The notes beneath the pieces are model-generated. The model was not told the DNA's origin. It searched no databases and saw nothing but the letters and a program-made list of their open reading frames with translations. Below, in pieces: positions 15,874 to 25,400 of a DNA stretch of 61,596 bases. The first letter of the stretch is position 1. The number at the start of each line of letters is the position of its first letter. Source of the DNA: a virus; IMG/VR virus record IMGVR_UViG_3300044858_001325, positions 1 to 61,596 of that record. One strand, given 5' to 3'. The position numbers were made by a program, and so were the translations under genes.

Positions 15874-16329
15874 ATGGCCGACATGATAGACAGCAACCAG
15901 ACGATGCTCCCAGTCAATGAGATCGTCGCCATCGCGGCTCAGAATACTGAGTCGCCCTTCCCTGTTCAGAACGTAATTGCCAGCATCAAGGCGGAGGTTG
16001 AGAGCCCAGGATCCTTGCCGATGCGTTACGGCAACACGTTATTTCTGTGCCACAAAAGCAAAAATCGCGTGGGCACTTTTAGGGCCTTGAATGCGGACAC
16101 GGCGCGCAACTTCCTTGAGAATGGGATGCGCTGGGTGGTGGCGGCGTATGACGCCGGCTTTGACTTTATGGTCACGGAGTTTTACGACAGCTCCCTCCTG
16201 AGCATCTTCAAGGCAATCTCTCGTCGTCCGCCTCGCCCCAACATGGGCTATCAAGCGCGCAAGATGAAGGACGGCAAGATGCAGGTGATCTTGCAGCTCG
16301 GCCCTAAGCGCCCAGGAGATAAAGTATGA
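15874..16329 (+). CDS. Possible GNAT-like acyltransferase or virion protein
   Basis: 151 residues, starting one base after the KAS stop. The order of strands and helices (RYGNTLFLCH strand pair; a helix NFLENGMRWVVAAYDAGF; FMVTEFYDSSLLSIFKAI; KDGKMQVILQL at the end) parallels the GNAT-like layout of T7 gp13-type phage proteins, but I see no clear acetyl-CoA pyrophosphate loop. If it is an acyltransferase it could use the acyl-ACP made by its two upstream neighbours. That link is inference; the alternative is an unrelated structural protein. Confidence 0.5.
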   Translation: MADMIDSNQTMLPVNEIVAIAAQNTESPFPVQNVIASIKAEVESPGSLPMRYGNTLFLCHKSKNRVGTFRALNADTARNFLENGMRWVVAAYDAGFDFMVTEFYDSSLLSIFKAISRRPPRPNMGYQARKMKDGKMQVILQLGPKRPGDKV

Positions 16330-18008
16330 GCGCCGTTTTTGAAGCAGTTGGCAACCTCGTAGAAGGTGTTGCTGATGTTGTTGGCGACGCCCTTGAGTGG
16401 GTTGGCGATACCGTCACCAACGTGGTTGAGTCTGCGATGGACGACCCTCTCAAGGCAATTGCACAGGTTGCAGTGATTGCTGCAACATCAGGAGCTGGAG
16501 CGGGCGTTTTGGGCCTATCAGCTCCACTGACTGCCATGCAGGCATCTTTGGGCATGGCGGCTATTGAAGGCATTGATGTGCTGGAGGAAGGCGGAGATTT
16601 GGGTGACGTGCTTGAGGCTTCGGCCAAGAGTTTTGCCGTTTCGCAAGCCGTCAGCTTTGGCATGGACGCATTCAGTGCGGCTGGCCCAACAGGAACCACT
16701 GGCAGCGCGACTTCGCAGTTCTTTGACGATGGCAGCTCTATTCAATTTTTTGACGATGGATCAAGGCTGGTCACCGACACCGCAGGCAAAATCACTTCGT
16801 CCGCAGCCGATGAGGTATTGGGGGCCGCCGCAACAACGGCTGGCGAAACGGGGGCAACAACTTCTCCTGTGTTGGCGCCAGAAGTTACGGTAGACGTGCC
16901 GTATTTGAGAGATGATCCGTTTTTGAAAGACTCTGTTGTGTCGCCCGTTGATGTGTCTCCCGTGGAACTCATGGGCACCGAACAAGCTCCGTTTATTCAA
17001 ACGCCGCCCGGTAGCCCATACATGGAGCAAGCAGATCTGAGGGCGGCCATTGCAAAGGGTGAAGACGTTGGCGCAAGATACCGCTACGACCTTGGCAATG
17101 ATGCGGCTTCTTTTGGGTATCCGCCAAGGGGTGGAGTTGATACAGCGTACAACTCTATGGAAGATCTGTTGCTGGAAACTGGCGCCATTACAAGAGATCA
17201 GTACAACGAACTGCTCAGCACAGGGGTTGCCGTAGCTCCAGATGGAAGCATGTTGCCGGACATCTATGACAACTTGCCAGAGAGTGTTGGCAATACCGTT
17301 GCAGTAGATAGGGGTGCGGCTAAAGACATCTATGACAGCCTGCCAGAGAGTGCTGGAAACGCTGTTGCAGTGGATCCAAATGCCAAGCAGTATGGCTCGA
17401 TGGAAGATCTTCTGTATGACAAAGGCGTATTGACCGACGCCCAGTACAAAGATCTCACGGGTGTAGCTCCCGTGGTTGACAAGAGCAGTCCTGCTGGCCC
17501 GATGAGCAATGTGTCTGTCGTGGACGCGGCCAAAGATCTTGGCAGCGCGGCTGTGGATTACGCAATCGCAAACCCACTGACAACTGCTGGCGTGATTGGT
17601 GGCGGCCTGGCTTTGGCGGGCGCCGTATCGGGCGATGAATCCACTCCTGCGACCAAGCCCGGCGAAACTGCGAAAAAGACCTTCACCTACGGCGCAGCGC
17701 CGGAAATCCGCCGCACCGGTCTGGATCAGCTCTACAGCGCATCAGCAAACATTTATGGGCCCCGTGGCGCCACCGGCACTCCGGGGTCTACGCTGCCGCC
17801 GCCCGTCCAGTTCCAATCATCATTCCAGCCGTTGATTGGTGGCGCCGCTCCAGGCGCTGCACGGTTTGGACTTGGTGCGCTTGGCCAGGGCTTCAGCTAC
17901 ACCCCGATGGGGTCACCCCAAACTTTTGACATCAGTACCCTGACGCCCGAGCAGATCGTGCAAATGCAGGACGCAATGGCGCGCCGCCGTGCCGCTGGAG
18001 GAGGTTGA
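16326..18008 (+). CDS. Large virion protein (internal or injection-type)
   Basis: 560 residues, ATGA-coupled to the upstream gene. The N-terminal third (about residues 1-125) is Ala/Gly/Val-rich and helical with membrane-compatible stretches (VIAATSGAGAGVLGLSAP). The middle part has two internal duplications: SMEDLL...Y..L (near residues 278 and 358) and IYDxLPESxGNxVAVD (near 316 and 336). Another Ala/Gly-rich segment (about residues 419-440) precedes a Pro/Gly-rich end. Such low-complexity, partly hydrophobic proteins in this position are typically ejected with the DNA. No enzyme motif is seen. Confidence 0.6.
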   Translation: MSAVFEAVGNLVEGVADVVGDALEWVGDTVTNVVESAMDDPLKAIAQVAVIAATSGAGAGVLGLSAPLTAMQASLGMAAIEGIDVLEEGGDLGDVLEASAKSFAVSQAVSFGMDAFSAAGPTGTTGSATSQFFDDGSSIQFFDDGSRLVTDTAGKITSSAADEVLGAAATTAGETGATTSPVLAPEVTVDVPYLRDDPFLKDSVVSPVDVSPVELMGTEQAPFIQTPPGSPYMEQADLRAAIAKGEDVGARYRYDLGNDAASFGYPPRGGVDTAYNSMEDLLLETGAITRDQYNELLSTGVAVAPDGSMLPDIYDNLPESVGNTVAVDRGAAKDIYDSLPESAGNAVAVDPNAKQYGSMEDLLYDKGVLTDAQYKDLTGVAPVVDKSSPAGPMSNVSVVDAAKDLGSAAVDYAIANPLTTAGVIGGGLALAGAVSGDESTPATKPGETAKKTFTYGAAPEIRRTGLDQLYSASANIYGPRGATGTPGSTLPPPVQFQSSFQPLIGGAAPGAARFGLGALGQGFSYTPMGSPQTFDISTLTPEQIVQMQDAMARRRAAGGG

Positions 18009-18010
18009 AC

Positions 18011-19297
18011 ATGCAAACGATTGAGCAATTCCGACAAGAGCTGGCTGAGCTGGCGTCATCACAACCGCAGCCAGCACAGGGGCTGGCATCGCAGGGGCGA
18101 GGCGGGGACTCCATGCTTGTCCATATGCGGCCCGATGAGGTGGCCGCAATGCAGGGCATGGCCCGGCAGGCCGGGACATCGATGACGATCAACCCGGTAA
18201 CAGGGTTACCCGAGGCGTTCAAGCTCAAGGATCTGTTCAACATCAACACCTACACCGACCCGATCCAGAAGGGCATGAAGTCCGCTGGTTTGGGCGGTCT
18301 GTATGACACGGTGTCGGACGCTGCCAAATGGACTGGCAAGAATGCCCAGTACATCCTGCCATTCATCCCAGGCGGCGCGTTTGCCAGCGTGGGTCTGGGT
18401 GGCTTGGCCACTCCGATGGGCAAGGGCATCTTGGGCGGCTTGGCTGGCACGTTTGCCAGTGGCCGTCCAAATCTCAAGCGCGGCCTGATGACGGGCCTGA
18501 CTTCCTACGGCCTGAGCAGCGCCTACGAAGGCTTGCAGGCCGCTGGTGGTGGCACTGGCGCGGTGGGACAGAGCTATGACTCGTTTGGCAACCCTGTGGA
18601 GGCCGGTAGCAAGGCCGCGATGAATGCCGATGTGTCTGGAACAATTGCCGAAAACGCTACGCGGCCCCTGACGGCGGAGTTTGATGCTGCCAGCCAAGGT
18701 GTCAAGAACCTGATGTCCAGCGACAAGGCGGTGTCCAAGGCCGCAGGCGAGGCATTCAAGCCGCACTTTGGCATGGGCACCGGATACGCCACGATGATGG
18801 GCATCACCGGCACAATGGATCTGGATGCACAAGAGGCTCAATTGGAGGCAGCGAGAGCAGCCGGGCAGGTTGCCGAGGCTCAGTATGCACAGATGAAAGC
18901 ACGGATTGCAGAGGCGCGCAGGCGCTCAGAAGAAGCGGTGCGAGCAAATCCCTACCGCTTTGCGATGGGTGGCGTGCCGTTGGCAATGAAGGGCTCGCCT
19001 GATGATGAGCTGAACCCATACGGCGGCATGGCCCAAGGCGGCGTGCCGAGGTTTATCGACGGCGATGGGGATGGCATGAGTGATTCCGTACCTGCCATGA
19101 TTGAAGGCCAGCAGCCAGCTCGATTGGCTGATGGTGAGTTTGTGATCCCGGCGGACGTGGTAAGTCACCTGGGCAATGGATCAACCAAGGCTGGCGCGAA
19201 GCAGTTGTACGCGATGATGGATCGTGTGCGGCAAGCTCGCACTGGCAACGAACAGCAGGGCAGAGAAATCGTACCTACCAAGTACACCCCTGCGTAA
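18011..19297 (+). CDS. Virion protein with glycine-rich hydrophobic core
   Basis: 428 residues; ATG at 18011 with a GGAGGAGG-like site. The centre (about residues 110-165) is Gly-rich and hydrophobic (FIPGGAFASVGLGGLATPMG), membrane-interacting in character. A helical Ala/Arg-rich coiled coil (near 285-315) follows, and then a strongly conserved end with DGDGDGMSDS (acidic, possibly Ca-binding), ARLADGEFVIPADVVSHLG and QLYAMMDRVRQART. Similar ends occur in internal or ejection proteins of many podovirus-like genomes. The palindrome copy at 18197 is read as P-V-T-G-L. Confidence 0.65.
   Translation: MQTIEQFRQELAELASSQPQPAQGLASQGRGGDSMLVHMRPDEVAAMQGMARQAGTSMTINPVTGLPEAFKLKDLFNINTYTDPIQKGMKSAGLGGLYDTVSDAAKWTGKNAQYILPFIPGGAFASVGLGGLATPMGKGILGGLAGTFASGRPNLKRGLMTGLTSYGLSSAYEGLQAAGGGTGAVGQSYDSFGNPVEAGSKAAMNADVSGTIAENATRPLTAEFDAASQGVKNLMSSDKAVSKAAGEAFKPHFGMGTGYATMMGITGTMDLDAQEAQLEAARAAGQVAEAQYAQMKARIAEARRRSEEAVRANPYRFAMGGVPLAMKGSPDDELNPYGGMAQGGVPRFIDGDGDGMSDSVPAMIEGQQPARLADGEFVIPADVVSHLGNGSTKAGAKQLYAMMDRVRQARTGNEQQGREIVPTKYTPA
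18197..18209. repeat. Dispersed palindrome copy 6 (13-bp form, in gene)
   Basis: GTAAC-AGG-GTTAC with an extra G:C pair on both sides, read as V-T-G-L-P. Confidence 0.8.
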
Positions 19298-19306
19298 GGA
19301 GAAAAC

Positions 19307-20887
19307 ATGCCAACCAACACCACTACCGTCAGCGGCCAACAATCAATCCCAGAGGTTCTGGAGCCGTACTTTACTGGCGCCGGTACGCCGGGCGGGGCGG
19401 ACTATGTTCCCGGCCTATTGCCCACTGCGCAAGCCCTGTTCTCGCAGGACTACTCCACGGTTTTTAAGCCGCTGCAAGACAAAGGGTTTTTGGGCGAAGG
19501 CCGGATTGCTGGCATTACCGGCACGGACGCGCAGAATGCGCTGAAGACTGGGATCGCGGGGCTGAGCACGCCCGGACAGTTTGCCACTGCGACCAACTAT
19601 ACCTCGCAGGCAGCAGCGGGCCTCAACAACCTGTTGAACGCTTCTGCCTTGAGTGTGGGCGCGCCTGATCTGACCACATATCAGATGGGCCCAACAGCCA
19701 CCGTCAATGCGCCCGCGCTCAACCAGTACAGCATGAATGCGGTCAACGCCAACTACACGCCCAATGCCCAAGGCGCGTCAATGTCGGCGGCTCAAACGTC
19801 GTTCAGGCCGGATCTGACGATGTACCAAATGGAGGCGCCCGAGCAGTTCTCGTCCCAGACTGCCCAGCGTTACATGGATCCGTACATGCAGAATGTGACG
19901 GACATTGCCAAGCGCAAAGCCATTGAAGATGCGCAGCGTCAGCAGTTGGCGGGCAACCTGGGCGCAGGCCGCAAGGGCATGTTGGGCTCATCTGCCAACC
20001 TGTTGGCCAGCACTGAGCGCGAACGGCAAATTGGCTTGCAGTTAGGGGACATTCAAGCTCGCGGCTTGGAGTCGGCCTATCAAAACGCCCAGACGCAGTT
20101 TGAGCGCGACCGCGCGGCCAGCATGGGGGCTGCGCAGCAGAACCTTCAAGCCAAGCTCGGAGTGCAGCAGCTTGGCACCCAGACCGGCCTTCAGGCCGCG
20201 CTGGCCAACCTCAACGCCGATCAGCAGGCGCGCGTGCAGAATCTGGCCGCCCAGCTCCAGACGCAGGGCCTCAACGCGCAGCAGGCTTTGCAGGTTGCCC
20301 TGTCCAACCAGCAGGCCGGGATGACCGCAAACCAGCAGAATCTGGCTGCGCAACTTCAAACGCAGCAGCTTGGGTCTGCCCAAGATTTGCAAGCCCAGCA
20401 GCTTAACCAAGCGGCCATACAGGAGTCTGCGCGCCAAAACTTGGCGGCGGCTCTTGGTGTTCAGCAGCTTGGCGCCCAGCAAAACCTGACCGCTCAACAG
20501 GCCAACCAACAGGCTTCGCTTCAGGCTCAGCAGCAACGGATTGCGGCTGCACAGGGTTTGGGGGGATTGGCGGCGACGACTGGACAACTTGGTGTTGCTC
20601 AGCAGGCTGCGGATCTCGACCGCCTCAAGGCTGTTGGCGCCTACGGCGATCTGGAGCGCGCCTACGCGCAGCAGAAGCTCGACGCGCAGTACCAAGACAT
20701 TTTGCGCCAGATCGGCTACCCGGAGGAGCAATTGGCGAAAATGGCCAACATCCTGCGCGGCGTGCCGCTGGGCGACACCATGACCAATCAGGCGACCACC
20801 ACCCCGCCACCGAGCTTTGCCTCGCAACTGGCGGGCATGGGGCTGTCGGGCCTGAGTCTGTACAACCTGCTGAATAGGGGTGGATGA
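19307..20887 (+). CDS. Gln-rich coiled-coil virion protein
   Basis: 526 residues. After a globular N-terminus (about 1-215) there is a long helical stretch (about 235-445) dominated by Gln, Ala, Leu and Asn with loose repeats such as QNLAAQLQTQ, LGVQQLGTQ and LGVQQLGAQQNL. It then ends with a conserved segment (AYAQQKLDAQYQDILRQIGYP) and a small hydrophobic tail. The architecture suits an elongated tail or ejection protein; a short-tail counterpart of a tape measure is possible. No catalytic motif. Confidence 0.65.
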   Translation: MPTNTTTVSGQQSIPEVLEPYFTGAGTPGGADYVPGLLPTAQALFSQDYSTVFKPLQDKGFLGEGRIAGITGTDAQNALKTGIAGLSTPGQFATATNYTSQAAAGLNNLLNASALSVGAPDLTTYQMGPTATVNAPALNQYSMNAVNANYTPNAQGASMSAAQTSFRPDLTMYQMEAPEQFSSQTAQRYMDPYMQNVTDIAKRKAIEDAQRQQLAGNLGAGRKGMLGSSANLLASTERERQIGLQLGDIQARGLESAYQNAQTQFERDRAASMGAAQQNLQAKLGVQQLGTQTGLQAALANLNADQQARVQNLAAQLQTQGLNAQQALQVALSNQQAGMTANQQNLAAQLQTQQLGSAQDLQAQQLNQAAIQESARQNLAAALGVQQLGAQQNLTAQQANQQASLQAQQQRIAAAQGLGGLAATTGQLGVAQQAADLDRLKAVGAYGDLERAYAQQKLDAQYQDILRQIGYPEEQLAKMANILRGVPLGDTMTNQATTTPPPSFASQLAGMGLSGLSLYNLLNRGG

Positions 20888-22401
20888 TGAGCATTCTTGA
20901 CGCACTGAGAGTCCAAAAAGCCAACCAGCAGTCGGTATCACAACTGGCGGCGCTGCCCCAGAACGAGATCATTCGGCTGGCTCAGATGGGCCAGATCCCG
21001 GCGGACGTTGTGCCGGTTGTCATTAACGAGAAGGCGCGCATGGCCAAGGAAGAAGCCAACATGCGTGCGGCGATGCAGATGCAACAGCAGGGGCGCATCC
21101 CTACTGTCATTGAACAGGCCATGCAGGCGAATGCCCAAGCTGAGAGTCCGACCGGCTTACCCGCCGCGATGCCTCCAGCCGCCATGCAGATGCCCGCTCA
21201 AAGCCCCATGCCGCCGCAGGGGCAGCCGCCGCAGGGGATGCCTCCCCAAGGCCAAGAGCAGGGCGTGGCCGCACTTCCTACGGGTGACATGTTCCAAGGT
21301 CAGAATTTCCAAGCTGGCGGGATCGTGGCGTTCAATGGCGAGGATGGTTCTTTTGTGGAGGGCCCAACCGGCCTGATGATTTCGCGCGAGGATGCGCAGC
21401 CCCCAGGCCAAGGCCCAGCCAGTTTGGCCGAGTTCATCAACCAGTACAAGGGCCTGACCGCAAGCTCTCGCACTGAGTCTCCAGAGGAGATTGCCTACCG
21501 CGAGGCCGTCAAGAAGGGCAGTCTGTCGCCAGAAGACATCAAGCAACAGCAGTGGATGCGGATGTTCCAAGCTGGCCTTGGCATCATGGGCGGCGAGTCG
21601 CCGTATGCCTTCACCAACATCGGCAAAGGCAGCCAAGAGGCGCTCAAGGGATACGCCGAGGATCTGCGCGCTCAGCAGGGCCAGCGGATGCTAGATCTCA
21701 AGACGGCAGCAGAATCAGCCAGGGCCAAGCGCAGCGAGGAGCTGCAAGACGTTCAGGGTGGCGCCAAGCTGTACGAGTCCTATCTAGACCGTGAGCTGCG
21801 CGAGAAGATTGCCAAAGACAGCCAACTGGGCGCCAAGTATGCCGACAACTATGTAGCCATGAAGAAGGCCAGTGGCGACAAGCGGCCTGAAGAAGTGATC
21901 CGCGACGAAGGGTTCCGCACGTTCTTCCAAGAGTACGGCTACGCATCGGGCCGGGCCGCAACGACGGCGGCCACCGCAGCCGCCGCGCAAGGCGTGCAGG
22001 CCACCGGCCAAGAAAGATCTGCGAGGGAAACCGCTCTTAGGGAGTGGAACGACCTCAAGATCTCTGACCCGTCCAAGATGGAGCACCGCAGGCTGGCCAA
22101 GAAGGATCAGGAAAATGCGGCAGCGGGCAACCCGACGCGCTTGGCGGAGCAGTATGAAAACGACTGGGTGGGCAGACGCGCCCAGCGGATCATTGGAGCC
22201 CCTGCCGAGGCCCCTGCGCAGGCAGCACCGGCGGCACCGGCAGCCGCCGCAGGCGCTGCTGCTGGTCGCACCAAACCAGACATCAGCAGAATCACGGGTG
22301 CGCCTTCCGGCTCGTCCGTGGGCGATTTTGTGCAAGGCAGAGGATGGGAAATCAAGGACAGAAGCGGTAAGCTAATCGGGTACGCTCCAGTAACGAGGTG
22401 A
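20884..22401 (+). CDS. Virion protein, Met/Gln/Pro-rich N-terminus
   Basis: 505 residues, ATGA-coupled to the preceding gene. The N-terminal part is helical (LRVQKANQQSVSQLAALPQN) followed by a Met/Pro/Gln-rich linker, then a GGIVAFNGEDGSFVEGPTGL element like those in the previous two products, and a helical C-terminal half (SARAKRSEELQDVQGGAKLY). The Ala/Pro-rich linker near residue 440-460 separates a small C-terminal domain. Likely another internal or ejection protein; the function is inferred from position only. Confidence 0.6.
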   Translation: MMSILDALRVQKANQQSVSQLAALPQNEIIRLAQMGQIPADVVPVVINEKARMAKEEANMRAAMQMQQQGRIPTVIEQAMQANAQAESPTGLPAAMPPAAMQMPAQSPMPPQGQPPQGMPPQGQEQGVAALPTGDMFQGQNFQAGGIVAFNGEDGSFVEGPTGLMISREDAQPPGQGPASLAEFINQYKGLTASSRTESPEEIAYREAVKKGSLSPEDIKQQQWMRMFQAGLGIMGGESPYAFTNIGKGSQEALKGYAEDLRAQQGQRMLDLKTAAESARAKRSEELQDVQGGAKLYESYLDRELREKIAKDSQLGAKYADNYVAMKKASGDKRPEEVIRDEGFRTFFQEYGYASGRAATTAATAAAAQGVQATGQERSARETALREWNDLKISDPSKMEHRRLAKKDQENAAAGNPTRLAEQYENDWVGRRAQRIIGAPAEAPAQAAPAAPAAAAGAAAGRTKPDISRITGAPSGSSVGDFVQGRGWEIKDRSGKLIGYAPVTR

Positions 22402-22404
22402 TGA

Positions 22405-25400
22405 ATGCGATTCGTACCCCTGTCAGAAATTGAAGCGCAGGAGCAAACACTTCAGTTTGTCCCTCTGCAAGCCGAGCCCCCGCCCGCAGCGGAACCTGTT
22501 GTTTCTCCCGAGGAGCTGGCGGCACCGCCCGGCGGTGTTGTGACGCCCGGTGGCGCCGTCATGGTGCCGCCTCGCGTGGGCCGCAGGCCGCCGAGTGAAG
22601 GCGCCCCGGCTGCCGCATCCAGAGATCGCAGTCGCCAACGTGACACCACTGCGGCACCCCCGGCGCCCCCAGTCGCTGCGGCAGCGCCCACTGGGCCCGA
22701 GCTGCGCCCGTGGGAGCCAACCCTGTGGGAGAGGTTCCTCAACCTGTTCCCAGGTGATCGCGCCAAAGCAGCCAATGAGGCGCTGGCCCGTCGCATTGCC
22801 AAGGAAAAGAACATCCCGGTGGACGAAGCCTACCGGCAGATGAAGGAGGCGCTTGGCGTGCGCGGCGTCATGGGCACAAGGCCGTCTGGCCAGCCCATGT
22901 TCAACCCGGAAGGACGCGCTCCGATCAAGGCAACCACTGAGGCTGTGCCGTATGTGGTCGAAGGCATCCTTGACATCCCCAAGGGGATGGCCGAGGCGGC
23001 TTTGCGCGCCTACCGTGCTGGTGACATCGACAGCACGATAGACACCGGGTATGTGGACAGAACCATCACCTACCTTGGCAATGACGCCAAGGACATCTTT
23101 ATCCCCAACTTGCCTGAGCGCATGGGGTTGCGTCGGGATGACCCGAACTACCAAGGCTTCATGGGCTTGGGCAAGAGCCTGGGCTACAGCCTCACCACGA
23201 TGGTGGCATCGGCCATCACAGGCACTGGCGCCACGGCGGCAACCGGCAACCCGATAGTTGGTGTTGGCGCTGGCATGGCCACGTCCGGCACGCTGGCGTA
23301 CCGGGCCAGCAAGGACGACTTCCTTGACCGGCTGCGCACCAAGCTAAACGATGATTCCAAGCGGGTGTTTGGCCGGGCGCTGAGCGCCGCTGACTGGAAC
23401 AAGGCCAAGAAGGAATTCAACGCCGCCGCCGTTGAGTACGGGGCTTGGGAGGCGATCCCGGAGGCCATCAGTAACGCAATCTTCTTGCGGGCCTTTGCTG
23501 CACCGGCCAAGGGGGCGCCCGGCGCCAAGCTGGCTGGGTACATCCAGAAGGCCAATTCGTTCGCTGCCGAGAACCTTACGGAAACGGCCACCGGCATGGG
23601 CCAGAACGCCGCCGAGCTGAAGGCTGGCCTGACCGAGGACGAAATCACGGTTGCGGACGCCTTCAAGCAGCAGTTCATCCAGACGGCCATCACGATGGGC
23701 GTTATGGGTGGCGGCATGAAGGGCAAGGATCTGGCCGTCAAGTTCTACAACGAGCAGGTTCTGCCCAAAATAGATCCGGCCTCCGCACTGGCCAAGGCCA
23801 TCAAGGCGGACATCGATGCCGTGGCATTCAGTCCCCAGGCCATCAAGCAGGAGGCTGCATTCTTGGCCCGCACGGGAGCCCAGCCGCGCACACTGGCCGA
23901 GCTGGCACGGCAGCGCCCCGTGGGCCCAGTGCCGCCCGGAGGTGCGCCCGCCGGAGGAGAGCCGCCAGAGGAGCCTGCTGCACCGCCTGCCGCTGGTCGC
24001 CGAGTGGAGCCCGAGCTGGGTGAGCCAACCGCTGGCCCAGAGGCTGGGGGGCGCATTGAGCCGCGCGTCGATTTCGAGGCCCTGCCACCATCTCAGGGGG
24101 CCGAGCCCAGCCTGACGTTTGTGCCTTTGGATGAGTCGGAAGGCCGGGCAGAACCGACGTTTGCCATCTCGCCTGAAGAAGAAGCCCTGGCCGACCGGAT
24201 TCTGGATTTAGAGTCCCGGCAGTTTGGCCTGTTCACGCCAGACGGAAACCCGCCGCGCGCCGGATCCCCGGATCGCAAACAGTTTGACGACCTTCAAAAC
24301 CAGATCGCCGATGCGCGGGCTGAGCTGTTCAGCTTGCAAACCGGCGAGCCAATCACGCGCCTGCCTGAGATTGCGCCGCCCCGTGAGCCCCGCGCGCCGG
24401 GCGCCCGAGAGGTGCCAACCATCCCCGGTATGCCCACCGGAGAGGAGCTGGCCGAGCAGCCCGCACCGGTAACACCCGTTACCCTGGCTGAAGTGGCCGC
24501 CGCGCCAGCCGTAACACCTGTTACCCCTGCCCAGCCAGCGGTGCCGCAAGGCATCCAGCCCACGACGGCTGCTGTTGCTGTGCCTGAAGCGCCCACCGTG
24601 CCACCGGTCACCAAGCCGCGTGAGTTTGAGCCTGCGCCCCAGAACAACGAGGCCCAGGGCATGACCACGGTGGAGGTGCCGCTGGATCAGCTCACGCTGT
24701 CCACGGACGTTCCCCAGTTCAAGATTGGCGCATCCGCCAAGGGTGTGGTGGAGCCGTTGGGTGGCAAGTTTGAGCGTACCGGCGTGGCACCGATTCAGGT
24801 CTGGCGCAGGCTGGACGGTTCGATGGAGGTGATCTCCGGGCGGCACCGTTTTGATCTGGCGCAGCGCAGCGGTGAGTCAACCATCCCCGCCCAGATTCAC
24901 GATGAGGCCAAAGGGTTCACCCGCGACCATGCAGCAGTGCTTGACGCGGAGCTGAACATCCGCGACGGACAAGGAAAGGCGAAGGATTATGTCAACTACT
25001 TCAAGGAAAGCGGCATCGACCGCGAAACAGCCGAGTCAAGGGGACTACTGGCAAGGGCGACGGGCAAGCGGTCTTTCACCATCGCAACTCAAGGCAGTGA
25101 TGAACTCATTACCGCAGTTCGTGCCGACCAAATTGGCGACGAAGCCGCGTTCTACGTCGCGCTGAATGCGCCCAATGATTCGCGTCTTCAGGCGGTAGGG
25201 ATCAATGCCATCAACGATGGCAAGTCCATGAACACCGCCATCAACATGATGCAGGCGGTCAAGGCTCTTGCTGGTGAGCAGGCCATGACCACCGACATGT
25301 TTGGCTTTGATGACAGCGCGATCCGCGAGGCCGAGGAGATGGCCAAGATCGCTGCGCGCAAACAGCGGGAGATCCAGACCCGCCTGTCGGCCATCAGTGG

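Noticed and set aside
18005-20887. Variable-protein or diversity-generating system suggested by repetitive structural genes
   Set aside because: No reverse transcriptase, template repeat or adenine-biased variable repeat was seen in the window.
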